64,000 bases of DNA from Paenibacillus naphthalenovorans (GCF_900099895.1 NZ_FNDY01000003.1:186001-250000); one strand, 5' to 3'. Counted from the stretch's first letter, positions 17,292 through 25,417 are shown. A program made the numbers and translations. Notes: generated by a model from the sequence alone, not told the origin.

Positions 17292-18170
17292 GTGGCGCAA
17301 GTCATCTACCTAAATGGGGAATACGTCAACAAAGAAGACGCGAAAGTATCGGTTTACGATCATGGTTTTTTGTATGGCGACGGCATTTTTGAAGGGATTC
17401 GGATTTACAACGGGAACATTTTTAAATGCAAGGAGCATCTGGACCGGTTGTATGACTCGGCCAAATCGATCATGCTCGACATTCCTTTGAAGCAGGACGA
17501 GATGCAGGCCGTTCTCGCGGAAACGATTCGCCGCAACGGGCTGCGGGACGGATATATTCGTCTGGTGGTTTCCCGGGGTCCCGGGGACCTGGGACTTGAC
17601 CCGAGACGCTCGCCCAAAGCGAATGTAATCATCATTGTGGAACAGCTGTCGATTTATCCGGAAGAAGCTTATGTGAACGGTCTGAAAACGGTATCCGTCT
17701 CGACACGGCGCAACGTTCCGGATGCGCTCAACCCGAAGATCAAATCGCTGAACTACCTGAACAACATTTTGGTCAAAATCCAGGCGAACCTGGCCGGCGT
17801 AGGCGAAGCGATCATGCTCAATTCCCAAGGTTATGTGGCCGAAGGTTCATCGGACAATATCTTCATCGTGAAGCGCGGCGTTGTATATACTCCGCCTTGC
17901 TATTGCGGTGCGCTGGAAGGCATTACGCGTGGCGCCATTATCGAAATTTGCGGCAAATTGGGGTATACGGTCAAAGAAGAGCCGTTCACCCTGCATGACG
18001 TCTATGTGGCGGACGAGGTGTTCTTTACCGGTACAGCGGCGGAGGTCATCGCGGTTCGCGAAGTCGATGCCCGCATCATCGGCGAAGGCAAAGCCGGTCC
18101 AATCACCACCCACCTGCTGAAGGAATTCCGCAAGCTGGTCGAGATTGACGGCCTGAAGGTTTACGAATAA
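17292..18170 (+). CDS. ilvE: Branched-chain amino acid aminotransferase (class IV)
   Basis: 292 residues. A pyridoxal-phosphate enzyme of fold type IV. Motifs include YDHGFLYGDGIFEGIRIYNG near the start, the lysine-bearing NPKIKSLNYLNNILVK, EGSSDNIFIV and the phosphate-binding GITRGAIIE. The GTG start has GGAGGTG upstream and is only 6 bases after pheA. Aromatic or D-amino acid aminotransferases share the fold, but the spacing of motifs favours IlvE. It ends the amino-acid operon at a clear terminator. Confidence 0.92.
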   Translation: MAQVIYLNGEYVNKEDAKVSVYDHGFLYGDGIFEGIRIYNGNIFKCKEHLDRLYDSAKSIMLDIPLKQDEMQAVLAETIRRNGLRDGYIRLVVSRGPGDLGLDPRRSPKANVIIIVEQLSIYPEEAYVNGLKTVSVSTRRNVPDALNPKIKSLNYLNNILVKIQANLAGVGEAIMLNSQGYVAEGSSDNIFIVKRGVVYTPPCYCGALEGITRGAIIEICGKLGYTVKEEPFTLHDVYVADEVFFTGTAAEVIAVREVDARIIGEGKAGPITTHLLKEFRKLVEIDGLKVYE

Positions 18171-18181
18171 TGGATAAGCGA

Positions 18182-18208
18182 GGACCCGTCTAAGACGGGT
18201 TCTTTTTG
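18182..18208 (+). terminator. Intrinsic terminator after ilvE
   Basis: GGACCCGTC and GACGGGTTC pair around TAA, followed by TTTTTG. It closes the pheB-ilvE operon. Confidence 0.85.
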
Positions 18209-18248
18209 TTATCCCGGAAAAAGCCGCGATTTTTTCTGGAATTTGATG

Positions 18249-18276
18249 GTCAAATGCCCACTTTGCTGCATAAACT
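18249..18276 (+). promoter_or_regulatory. Candidate sigma-E promoter for the safA-like gene
   Basis: GTCAAAT at 18249-18255 and CATAAACT at 18269-18276 lie 13 bases apart, resembling sigma-E elements. safA is a mother-cell gene in B. subtilis. The site is about 100 bases before the start codon. Confidence 0.38.
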
Positions 18277-18374
18277 GTAATATCATTTTGTTTCGCATCG
18301 TTTGCGTGCGGCGAGACACAGCGGACGTTACCCGAACGATCATACTTCCGCAAAATTTGAAGGAGGTTTATGCA

Positions 18375-20927
18375 GTGAAGATTCATATCGTAAAAAAAGG
18401 CGACTCTCTCTATGAGATCGCTCAAAAGTACCATGTCGAGCTCGACAAGCTGATTGCGGCTAATCCGCACATCCCTGACCCGAACGTGCTTGACATCGGC
18501 ACGAAGGTGAAAATCCCTGCTTCGCCGAAATCGATTACGCCGCCGACGGATTATTTGTATAAACACATCGCCGTGCAGGGGGATTCGCTCTGGAAGTTGG
18601 GTAAAGCGTGGGGTATTCCGCTGGCAGATATGATCGCCGCCAACCCGCAGCTCAAAAACCCTAATGTTTTGATGACAGGCGAAGCCATTTATATTCCGAA
18701 GCTGAGTGCGGCCCCGTCACAGAAGCTGAGTACGGGCGTCAAACCGAAAGCGGACACGTCTCAGATTATTCCCGAAGCTCCGCTTCCGGTGGAAGAACCG
18801 CCGGCAGCGGAGCAGGAGGCAGAAAAGCCGAGCATAGAGATTCAGCAGGAGCCTTCCAAGGAGCAGCCGAATGTGCTCCAGGCGGAAAAGACTCCCGAAC
18901 AGCCTAACGTAGAGATACAGCAGCAGCCTTCCAAGGAGCAGCCGAATGTGCCGCACATTCAGTCGGCCCCGCAGTGGCCTTATGTGGAGAAACAGAAGGA
19001 GACTTCGAAAGAGCAGCCGAATGTACCGCACATCCAGGCGATCCCGCAGATACCGAACGTGGGAATACAGCAGGAGCCTACGAAAGAACAGCCGAGTGTG
19101 CCGCACATCCAGTCGGTTCCGCAGTGGCCGAACGTAGGGATATTGCAAGAGCCTTCGAAAGAGCAGCCGAATATACAGCACATCCAGTCGGTCCCGCAGT
19201 GGCCTAACGTGGGAATACAGCAGGAGCCTTCGAAGGAACAGCCGAATGTGCCGCACATCCAGTCGATCCCGCAGTGGCCGAACATAGGTATACAGCAGGT
19301 GCCCTCGTATGAGCAGCCGAATGTGCCGTACCTCCAGTCGATTCCGCAGTGGCCGAACGTAGGTATACAGCAGGTGCCCTCGTATGAGCAGCCGAATGTG
19401 CCGTACCTCCAGGCGATTCCGCAGTGGCCGAATGTGGGTATACAGCAGGTGCCCTCGTATGAGCAGCCGAATGTGCCGTACCTCCAGTCGATTCCGCAGT
19501 GGCCGAATGTGGGGATACAGCAGGTGTCCTCGTATGAACAGCCGAATGTGCCGTATATCCAGTCGGCCCCGCAGTGGCCGAATGTGGGGATACAGCAGGA
19601 GCCTTCCAAGGAGCAGCCGAATGTGTCGTACATTCAGTCGGCCCCGCAGTGGCCGAACGTAGGTATACAGCAGGAGCCTTCCAAGGAGCAGCCGAATGTG
19701 CCGTACATCCAGTCGGCCCCGCAGTGGCCGAACGTAGGCATACAGCAGGAGCCTTCCAAGGAGCAGCCGAATGTGCCGTACATTCAGTCGGCCCCGCAGT
19801 GGCCGAACGTAGGTATACAGCAGGAGTCTTCCAAGGAGCAGCCGAATGTGCCGTATATCCAGTCGGCCCCGCAGTGGCCGAACGTAGGCATACAGCAGGA
19901 GTCTTCAAACGAGCAGCCGAATGTTTCTCCATTTGACGCCATTCCGCAAATCCCTTACTTGGGCGTCCAGCAAGCGCCAGCCATACAGCTTTCCAATATC
20001 TCGCCCTCTTTTGGGGTTCCGCAGTGGCCGAATACAGCGCATGCACTGACGGCAGTGGAGAGCAATGAGCCGTTCGGGTTACATGAGGCTGTCTTGCCTC
20101 ATTACACGGTGCCGCAATCGGATTGGCAGACGGGGATTCATTCGGGAGCGGGGAACCTGCCGCCTTCTTCCGATTTGTTTCAGCAATATCATGTGCCGGC
20201 GACGGAAGTCATGGCTCACGATACGGAATCGTCCAAAAGCAAAGGAAAAGAAGAAGAATGGAAGCAGCCGGAGCACCTGCCGTTGCCGCCCGTGCATACA
20301 ATGCCGACGGCCGAATCGCTTCCTGCGCTGCCGAATCTGCCTTCAAGCGCGGAGATCCCGTATTATACTCCCCATGCGCCTCTTCCTTCATTTCCTTACG
20401 TGGAAGGACCGCATTTGGGAGGAGGTTGCGGATGCGGCAAGGGTCAGCCTCAACTTCCCTACGCGTTGCCTTTGGCGGCAGGCTATCCCGGTATTCCTAC
20501 GGCGGGAGATCCGTTCTTATCGTATCCGATTCATCCTTATGGCGTGCCGATAGCGCCTTACGGAACCGGTGGTTATTCTTCATTCGAGCCGTTAGCGGCA
20601 GTCAACGCTTATCCGGGAATTTCGCCGTACGCGGACACGGCCGGTCCGGGATCTCCCCTTAATGTACCCTATCCCTGGGGCGGGCAGGACTGGGGCGGGC
20701 AGGAGGCTTACGGTTACCATGACCAATCCAAAGGGGATAAGGAAAAATCCCGGGAGGAGAAGGCGGAGGTTTCTCAAACGGGACCTCAGCCGGTTCCCAG
20801 GCAGTCCAAAGCCTCTGCGAAACGGAAATCGCCGCGCGTTTCGATCAGCAGTCTGATCAAACGCCATAACCGAAGAACACGGAAAACGGAAACAGTGAGA
20901 AAGGCGTCTCCTTGGATAAATAATTAA
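18375..20927 (+). CDS. safA: SafA-like spore-coat protein with two LysM domains and 25-residue repeats
   Basis: 850 residues from the GTG at 18375, which has AGGAGG 8 bases upstream. Two LysM modules occupy about residues 1-48 (HIVKKGDSLYEIAQKY) and 55-102 (HIAVQGDSLWKLGKAW); LysM binds peptidoglycan. Residues 186-510 are 13 in-register repeats of 25 residues of the type SKEQPNVPYIQSAPQWPNVG + IQQEP, with degenerate copies on both sides. The rest is Pro/Gly/Tyr-rich, with a cysteine cluster GGGCGCGKG near residue 684 and a basic C-terminus. The N-terminal layout and its position after the pheA region and before bofC/ruv match SafA, the inner-coat organiser. The repeats are not part of B. subtilis SafA. 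Confidence 0.8.
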   Translation: MKIHIVKKGDSLYEIAQKYHVELDKLIAANPHIPDPNVLDIGTKVKIPASPKSITPPTDYLYKHIAVQGDSLWKLGKAWGIPLADMIAANPQLKNPNVLMTGEAIYIPKLSAAPSQKLSTGVKPKADTSQIIPEAPLPVEEPPAAEQEAEKPSIEIQQEPSKEQPNVLQAEKTPEQPNVEIQQQPSKEQPNVPHIQSAPQWPYVEKQKETSKEQPNVPHIQAIPQIPNVGIQQEPTKEQPSVPHIQSVPQWPNVGILQEPSKEQPNIQHIQSVPQWPNVGIQQEPSKEQPNVPHIQSIPQWPNIGIQQVPSYEQPNVPYLQSIPQWPNVGIQQVPSYEQPNVPYLQAIPQWPNVGIQQVPSYEQPNVPYLQSIPQWPNVGIQQVSSYEQPNVPYIQSAPQWPNVGIQQEPSKEQPNVSYIQSAPQWPNVGIQQEPSKEQPNVPYIQSAPQWPNVGIQQEPSKEQPNVPYIQSAPQWPNVGIQQESSKEQPNVPYIQSAPQWPNVGIQQESSNEQPNVSPFDAIPQIPYLGVQQAPAIQLSNISPSFGVPQWPNTAHALTAVESNEPFGLHEAVLPHYTVPQSDWQTGIHSGAGNLPPSSDLFQQYHVPATEVMAHDTESSKSKGKEEEWKQPEHLPLPPVHTMPTAESLPALPNLPSSAEIPYYTPHAPLPSFPYVEGPHLGGGCGCGKGQPQLPYALPLAAGYPGIPTAGDPFLSYPIHPYGVPIAPYGTGGYSSFEPLAAVNAYPGISPYADTAGPGSPLNVPYPWGGQDWGGQEAYGYHDQSKGDKEKSREEKAEVSQTGPQPVPRQSKASAKRKSPRVSISSLIKRHNRRTRKTETVRKASPWINN
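18930..19904 (+). repeat. 13 tandem 75-bp repeats inside the safA-like gene
   Basis: Thirteen units of exactly 75 bp, each coding 25 residues. Units 8-10 share SYEQPNVPYLQ; units 12-15 share SKEQPN with YIQSAPQW and are nearly identical, implying recent block duplication. Units 3-7 are more diverged. Degenerate copies lie at 18840-18929 and after 19905. Because the period is a multiple of three, all other frames also stay open across the array. Confidence 0.95.
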
Positions 20928-20934
20928 AATGCAA

Positions 20935-20996
20935 GGGGGTGTCCCATAAGTCACCGAGGTGACGGGGGTACCCCTTTTTCATTTTTGTAAAACAAA
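20935..20996 (+). mobile_element. Left part of an older IS remnant (possibly IS1182-like)
   Basis: GGGGGTGTCCCATAAGTC resembles the terminal repeat of several IS families. It is followed by the short palindrome GTCACCGAGGTGAC and an ACCCCTTTTT stretch. It runs up to the target duplication of the inserted IS1595-type element, and the continuation lies at 23011-23092. The hairpin may also act as terminator for the safA-like gene. Confidence 0.45.
20989..20996. repeat. Target site duplication, left copy
   Basis: AAAACAAA, identical to 23003-23010 on the other side of the IS. An 8-bp duplication is the usual size for the IS1595 family. Confidence 0.9.
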
Positions 20997-21084
20997 GGCT
21001 CTGTTAAAGGTACATGTTGATATTTGATACCTGCCCAAATCTTTATATAATTAACATAGGAACAAGTATTCGGGGGGGTTATAG

Positions 21085-22113
21085 GTGAGCAAAGCGTTTA
21101 GAAACTTGTTAAAATATATCGACAAATTACCACACACCCAAAAAGAGCAAGTCTATCAATGGGTTAAACGCTATGTCGAGCCTTCTTCCTCTGCTGGTGG
21201 TCGTTTAATCAATGAAATAAGAGAAACTCGCTTCAAGGAAGGATTTGAATGTCCTCATTGTTCATCAGAACACGTTGTTCGGTTCGGAAAATATAATGGT
21301 CGACAACGGTATCGCTGTAAATGTTGTGGCAAAACCTTCACTGACACAACCAATACCGTCTTGTACCGTACCCGAAAAGGCAACGAATGGATTACATTTG
21401 TTGATTGTATGTTCAAAGGATATTCCCTGCGAAAATCGGCTGAAGTCGTAGGAGTTACTTGGGTTACACTTTTTTATTGGAGACACAAACTGTTAAACGC
21501 CTTGAAACAAATGGATTTTGACCATTTTGAAGGTATCGTTGAAATTGACGAGACCTATTTCCTGTACTCTCAAAAGGGGCAACGTGGCATTACTGACCGT
21601 AAACCTCGCAAACGTGGCGGTAAATCCAAGCATAGAGGGATTAGCCACGAACAGGTTTGTGTTCTTGTTGCCAGAGACCGTACAAAAGCAACTGTCTCCA
21701 AAGTTGCTTGTATGGGTCGGGTTGTGAAAACTAAGGTTGATAATATGATTGGTTCTAAACTAACTTCTGATAATGTACTCGTTACTGATGCTTGGATAGC
21801 TTACAAAACCTATGCAAAAGAAAAAGGTTTAGAGCATTACCGAATTAAATCAAATGACGGTAAGCACGTTATTAAAGGCTTGTATCACATCCAGAATGTA
21901 AATGGTCTCCATTCTCGTATGAAACAATGGATAGACCGCTTTAAAGGTGTGGCTACAAAGTATCTTGACAACTACCTTGCGTGGTTCTTGTTTGTAGATA
22001 GTCGTAGTAACGAAAGCACTAATCAGCATATTAAAGAATTTCTATTAACATCATTTGTTTATGAAATGACTGACACTTATGACAGTTTGAGGCTATCAAA
22101 ATTCAATGTGTAA
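21085..22113 (+). CDS. IS1595-family transposase
   Basis: 342 residues, GTG start behind a G-run. The N-terminus carries a zinc ribbon (CPHC at about residue 54 and CKCC at about 74) that probably recognises the IS ends. Next is an HTH-like stretch (YSLRKSAEVVGVTWVTLFYWRHK), then the ISXO2-like DDE domain with EIDETYF (first Asp), VTDAWIAYK (second Asp) and the C-terminal VNGLHSRMKQWIDRFKGV segment. The length is normal and no stop or frameshift interrupts it. Confidence 0.93.
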   Translation: MSKAFRNLLKYIDKLPHTQKEQVYQWVKRYVEPSSSAGGRLINEIRETRFKEGFECPHCSSEHVVRFGKYNGRQRYRCKCCGKTFTDTTNTVLYRTRKGNEWITFVDCMFKGYSLRKSAEVVGVTWVTLFYWRHKLLNALKQMDFDHFEGIVEIDETYFLYSQKGQRGITDRKPRKRGGKSKHRGISHEQVCVLVARDRTKATVSKVACMGRVVKTKVDNMIGSKLTSDNVLVTDAWIAYKTYAKEKGLEHYRIKSNDGKHVIKGLYHIQNVNGLHSRMKQWIDRFKGVATKYLDNYLAWFLFVDSRSNESTNQHIKEFLLTSFVYEMTDTYDSLRLSKFNV

Positions 22114-22290
22114 TCCTTATTCAATTAACGAAGCGGATTTGCTCAACAAGAAGTCACAATAGGAATGTTCTCCTGCTGTAAAATATAATTAGACGTATTA
22201 ATGTTCCAGAAAATAAAACAAAAATCAGAGGATTAATATCCATTAGCAGATAAATGTGAATAATGATGATTTATATTTGGGAGGGTATAA

Positions 22291-22935
22291 ATGAAAGACT
22301 TCTTGAATGAAATTCGAAGACCAATAAATATATCGCTATCAAGAAAATTTTTATATTTGACTTTAATATTTATCGCAGGGATTATTTTAGGCATAATTTC
22401 AAAGTTACTTGATGAAACCGCCAGTAATTTATTACCATATTTTCTTGAAACGTTGGATTTAAGGAACTTCTTTTCTCGTATGGGGGTTTGGATTTTCCTT
22501 GCGGTGCTAATATCTGTGTATTGCAAATCACCTATTAGGTCTGCTATAAATGTTTTTTTGTTTTTTGTAGGCATGGTAGGTAGCTATTATCTTTATACTA
22601 TTTTGATAGCTGGTTTTTTTCCTAAATCATATATGATGATTTGGATTATCATGACTATTATCTCGCCATTTTTGGCTTTTGTATGTTGGTATGCAAAAGG
22701 GAAAGGTATAATTGCTATTTCTATTTCATCTATAATAATTATGTTTATTTCAAGACAGACTTTTGCATTTGGGTTTTGGTATTTTGATATTTTAAACACT
22801 TTGGAATTGTTGCTCTGGATAGCCACGATTTTTGTTTTATATCAGTCTCCAAAACAGATAAGCAAAGTGACTACCATAGGATTGCTTCTTTACTTTGTAA
22901 CTGCTCAAACAAATTTATTCTGGGGAATGTTGTAG
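22291..22935 (+). CDS. Passenger gene: small integral membrane protein of unknown function
   Basis: 214 residues with about six predicted membrane helices and few charged residues outside the loops. GGGAGGG lies 6 bases before the ATG. I cannot assign a function; the sequence resembles conserved hypothetical membrane proteins of Bacilli and Clostridia, and no transporter or enzyme motif is visible. It lies inside the IS, behind the transposase in the same orientation, with a 177-base gap and its own terminator, so it travels with the element. Base composition is strongly AT-rich, unlike the flanking chromosome. Confidence 0.8.
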   Translation: MKDFLNEIRRPINISLSRKFLYLTLIFIAGIILGIISKLLDETASNLLPYFLETLDLRNFFSRMGVWIFLAVLISVYCKSPIRSAINVFLFFVGMVGSYYLYTILIAGFFPKSYMMIWIIMTIISPFLAFVCWYAKGKGIIAISISSIIIMFISRQTFAFGFWYFDILNTLELLLWIATIFVLYQSPKQISKVTTIGLLLYFVTAQTNLFWGML

Positions 22936-22968
22936 GAACCCCTAATGCCTTGGGGTTTCCTTTATTTT
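22935..22968 (+). terminator. Terminator inside the IS, after the passenger gene
   Basis: GGAACCCC (22935-22942) pairs with GGGGTTTCC (22952-22960) with one bulge, followed by TTTATTTT. It overlaps the passenger stop codon. Confidence 0.75.
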
Positions 22969-23002
22969 GATATAATTATCAACATTGAAATATAACAGAG
23001 CC

Positions 23003-23010
23003 AAAACAAA
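23003..23010. repeat. Target site duplication, right copy
   Basis: AAAACAAA, the exact partner of 20989-20996. Confidence 0.9.
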
Positions 23011-23092
23011 AAGAAGCCAAACCTTGGTAAAATGGAAGTGACGAGCAACCATTCAAAGGAGGGCTTCTTTTGTACATTCAATATAACACAGC
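23011..23092 (+). mobile_element. Right part of the older IS remnant with truncated transposase start
   Basis: AAGAAGCC at 23011-23018 and GGCTTCTT at 23062-23069 form an inverted repeat in front of AAAGGAGGG and a TTG codon at 23070 that begins the peptide MYIQYNTAV. This resembles the start of IS1182-type transposases. The frame soon leaves any recognisable homology, so the rest of the element is deleted, ending against the 3' end of lepB. Confidence 0.45.
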
Positions 23093-23115
23093 CGTCATCC
23101 GCTGGGGGGCCAGAT

Positions 23116-23664
23116 TCAGATTTTTATGCCCAAAATATGACTGAACGGAATGAAGCCGATCTCGCGGCTGTCCTTACTGTGATTGCGATTGTCTCCCATC
23201 ACGAAAATATTTCCTTCCGGCACAGTCCACTTCCGATTGGGCTCAGGCTGCATGGCTTCTTTCAAATACGGCTCTTCCAGCAACTCGCCGTTTCGGTACA
23301 GCTTGCTGTTTTTGAGCTCGAGCACGTCTCCGGGCTTACCGATGACACGCTTCACATACATGTTCGGATCGTTATCCCCGCGAATCAAACGAAGCAGCGG
23401 ATGCTCGAGCACATCGTCCTTGAAGGAACGCACGCGGTCGACCCTGCTGTCTATGATAACAATGTCGCCGTAATCGGGCTGGTAACCAAACGTATGCGAC
23501 AGCTTGGATACATAAATACGCTGTTCGTTATGCAGAGTGGGATCCATGGAATGGCCCAGTACTTTCGTCGGTTGGAATACAAACAAACCGATCAAAATCG
23601 TCAGCACGAATGCGGCGGCAAGAGAGCGAACCCAGGCCCAAATTTCTTTCATGACCGGTTGCAT
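23116..23664 (-). CDS. lepB: Type I signal peptidase, C-terminus probably shortened
   Basis: 182 residues. Cleaves signal peptides at the outer face of the membrane. One N-terminal membrane helix is followed by the catalytic serine in GHSMDPTL and the catalytic lysine in MYVKRVIGKPGD; the conserved box GDNRNHSKDSR is intact. The protein ends HILGIKI, whereas family members usually continue about ten residues with a [FY]WP-type motif. Directly after the stop the same frame reads IWPPSG, suggesting a damaged end. An IS remnant begins within about 30 bases. It is divergent from bofC. Confidence 0.88.
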   Translation of the reverse strand: MQPVMKEIWAWVRSLAAAFVLTILIGLFVFQPTKVLGHSMDPTLHNEQRIYVSKLSHTFGYQPDYGDIVIIDSRVDRVRSFKDDVLEHPLLRLIRGDNDPNMYVKRVIGKPGDVLELKNSKLYRNGELLEEPYLKEAMQPEPNRKWTVPEGNIFVMGDNRNHSKDSREIGFIPFSHILGIKI

Positions 23665-23797
23665 CGGGAACGGATCCTTCCTTTCAGTGTGTTAGTTGCT
23701 GGTTTCGTCCTAAGTATACATCCAAATAGTATAAGAGTCGATCCTTACGGGAAAAATAGTAAAAACAATCCAGCATTTAAAGACAGAAGGGGATCGA

Positions 23798-24502
23798 ATG
23801 AATTTGCTCAGCTTCTGGAACCAGTTTAAAAAACAATTGAAAAAAAAGCTGCGTGTCAGGCGCCGTTGGATGAATTTGGCGGGTTTTCTGTTTGTGGCAG
23901 GCACACTTGCCGCCGGCTTCTGGCTGTTCAGTGACCGGTTGGCGGGACCTGCGGCTTGGAAAGAGCAGGAACAAGCAGTATTCGGCCGGAACATGAAGGA
24001 ATTTAGGCAGCCGGAGGATGAGGTCCTTAAGATGGTGGCGGGAATGGACGGCCAAAGGGAGGCCTACATGAAAAAAGCTTATGTATGCGGCGAGGAGTTT
24101 CAACGGCTCGGTATGATGAGCTCGACGGATATATTGGCCTATCACCGGACACATCCGTCCTATAAGGTCAGCCTGGATGAAGGAAACAAAGTCTATTTTA
24201 CGGAAACGGTGGACGACTTGTCTCCACAGTGTAAAGAAAACGCCTACTTCGGACTGGATACAAAAGGGAATCTTTCTCTGTTCGAGGGCGTGCCTGGATC
24301 CGGCGGGGAAAGTATAATCCGGACGTTTTTCCAGCTAAACATTGAGCACTTGGAAAGCAGTCTTCCGCGGGAAACGGTGAAGCAGCTGTATCGCGGAATC
24401 CGGGTAAGAGATCTGGATGATTACAACAGCGTGCTCTCGACTTTGAGCGATTACGCGATGGAAGAGACGGAGAATGTGCTGCAAAAATCATCCAATCGTT
24501 AG
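23798..24502 (+). CDS. bofC: Forespore checkpoint protein BofC
   Basis: 234 residues. In B. subtilis BofC is secreted into the space between forespore membranes and tunes SpoIVB signalling, which controls pro-sigma-K processing by SpoIVFB. One N-terminal membrane helix (about 29-46) is followed by the two-domain body. Typical segments are VDDLSPQCKENAYFGLD and TFFQLNIEHLESSLP, followed by QLYRGIRVRDLDDYNSVL. AGGGGAT precedes the ATG. It lies next to the ruv genes, as in B. subtilis. The 133-base gap to lepB holds both start regions and no further gene. Confidence 0.85.
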   Translation: MNLLSFWNQFKKQLKKKLRVRRRWMNLAGFLFVAGTLAAGFWLFSDRLAGPAAWKEQEQAVFGRNMKEFRQPEDEVLKMVAGMDGQREAYMKKAYVCGEEFQRLGMMSSTDILAYHRTHPSYKVSLDEGNKVYFTETVDDLSPQCKENAYFGLDTKGNLSLFEGVPGSGGESIIRTFFQLNIEHLESSLPRETVKQLYRGIRVRDLDDYNSVLSTLSDYAMEETENVLQKSSNR

Positions 24503-24619
24503 CCGGTCGGGCAGGACTGCAAATCAATGCCGTGCTGCAACCTTTCCACGGGAAGTTGCGTTTATTTAGGTAAGGATGAGACGCTTCATCCGACACTTGG
24601 ATCGGAAGGGGATGGCGTG

Positions 24620-25276
24620 ATGAAACGAGCCGTATTACTTGGTCTGCTTGCGGCCGGTCTGCTTGTTCTTTCGGCCTGCACTCCGAAAGCGCCCGGCCAT
24701 GTCCCGCCTTCCCCGGAAAACCCGGCAGCGCAGCCGACTGATGCCGATGCTCCAAATAAAGAGGGGCAAGCATCGGATGTGGCGGAACAAGCCCGCAAAG
24801 CCGTTCAAGCGCTGAAGGAAAAGAATCTGAAGCTCTTGTCCGGTTTGGCGCTCCCGGACAAGGGAATCCGGTTTTCGCCTTACGGGTTTGTCGACACCCG
24901 GAATGATCTTGTGGTCAAGCCGGAGCAGCTCAAGGAGCTATTTACCGTCAAAACCGTTTATGAGTGGGGCGTTTACGACGGATCGGGCGAACCGATCCGA
25001 CTGACTTTTGCTGATTACTATGCCAAATTTATTTATGACGCGGATTTTGCAAAAGCGCACCAAACCGCTGTCAATCGGCAGATCGGGCAAGGCACGACGC
25101 GTTCCAATCTCACGGAAGTGTATCCCCCGGACCGGTACTCGTTTGTCGAGTTCCATTTTGAGGGCTTCGAGGCGCAGTTTGAGGGCCTTGACTGGAGGAG
25201 TCTGCGGCTCGTTTTTGAAAAAAACAATAACATTTGGCAATTGGTCGGGATCATTCACGACCAGTGGACTATATAA
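24620..25276 (+). CDS. Lipoprotein of unknown function
   Basis: 218 residues. A lipoprotein signal peptide with lipobox LSAC puts the lipidated cysteine at about residue 19, so it should be anchored on the outer face of the membrane. A Pro-rich spacer follows, then a helix and a compact alpha/beta domain (about 55-218) with FSPYGFVD and RLVFEKNNNIWQLVGI. It ends in HDQWTI. The shape resembles small periplasmic-type domains of the SnoaL/NTF2 or DUF kind, but I do not recognise the family. The ATG at 24620 has GGAAGGGGATGG upstream. It may share a transcript with bofC. Confidence 0.7.
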   Translation: MKRAVLLGLLAAGLLVLSACTPKAPGHVPPSPENPAAQPTDADAPNKEGQASDVAEQARKAVQALKEKNLKLLSGLALPDKGIRFSPYGFVDTRNDLVVKPEQLKELFTVKTVYEWGVYDGSGEPIRLTFADYYAKFIYDADFAKAHQTAVNRQIGQGTTRSNLTEVYPPDRYSFVEFHFEGFEAQFEGLDWRSLRLVFEKNNNIWQLVGIIHDQWTI

Positions 25277-25417
25277 CCGGAGGGATGGCTGTGGCCGCCC
25301 TTTTTTTGCTGTGCGGAGATCTTTATGAAAGCTGTGGTTGCTCCGGAAGCAAATCTGATATAATTGAAAAATGTCAGGATTAGGGAAGAAGGCGATCCAA
25401 AGGAGAGGAGGGCGGCT

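Larger units (their letters stand above)
20997..23002 (+). mobile_element. IS1595-family element with passenger gene, 2006 bp
   Basis: The ends are imperfect inverted repeats starting GGCTCTGTTA and sharing ATGTTGATA at positions 18-26 (21 of 26 matches). Perfect 8-bp duplications AAAACAAA flank it. Inside are a full-length transposase gene (21085-22113) and a second gene for a membrane protein (22291-22935), then an internal terminator. The interior is much more AT-rich than the chromosome around it, pointing to transfer. Intact ends, duplications and transposase suggest a recent, possibly active insertion. Confidence 0.92.

Noticed and set aside
18930-19904. CRISPR-like array
   Set aside because: The repeat units are contiguous 75-bp coding units without unique spacers, and no cas genes are nearby.
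18980-20046. Long minus-strand open frames (217 and 280 residues) across the safA-like repeats
   Set aside because: They exist because the 75-bp period keeps every frame open. They have no ribosome sites or family resemblance, and the plus-strand frame has LysM domains.
23032-23829. 265-residue plus-strand open frame covering lepB and the gap
   Set aside because: Antisense to lepB, whose catalytic motifs are clear, and it begins in IS remnant sequence.
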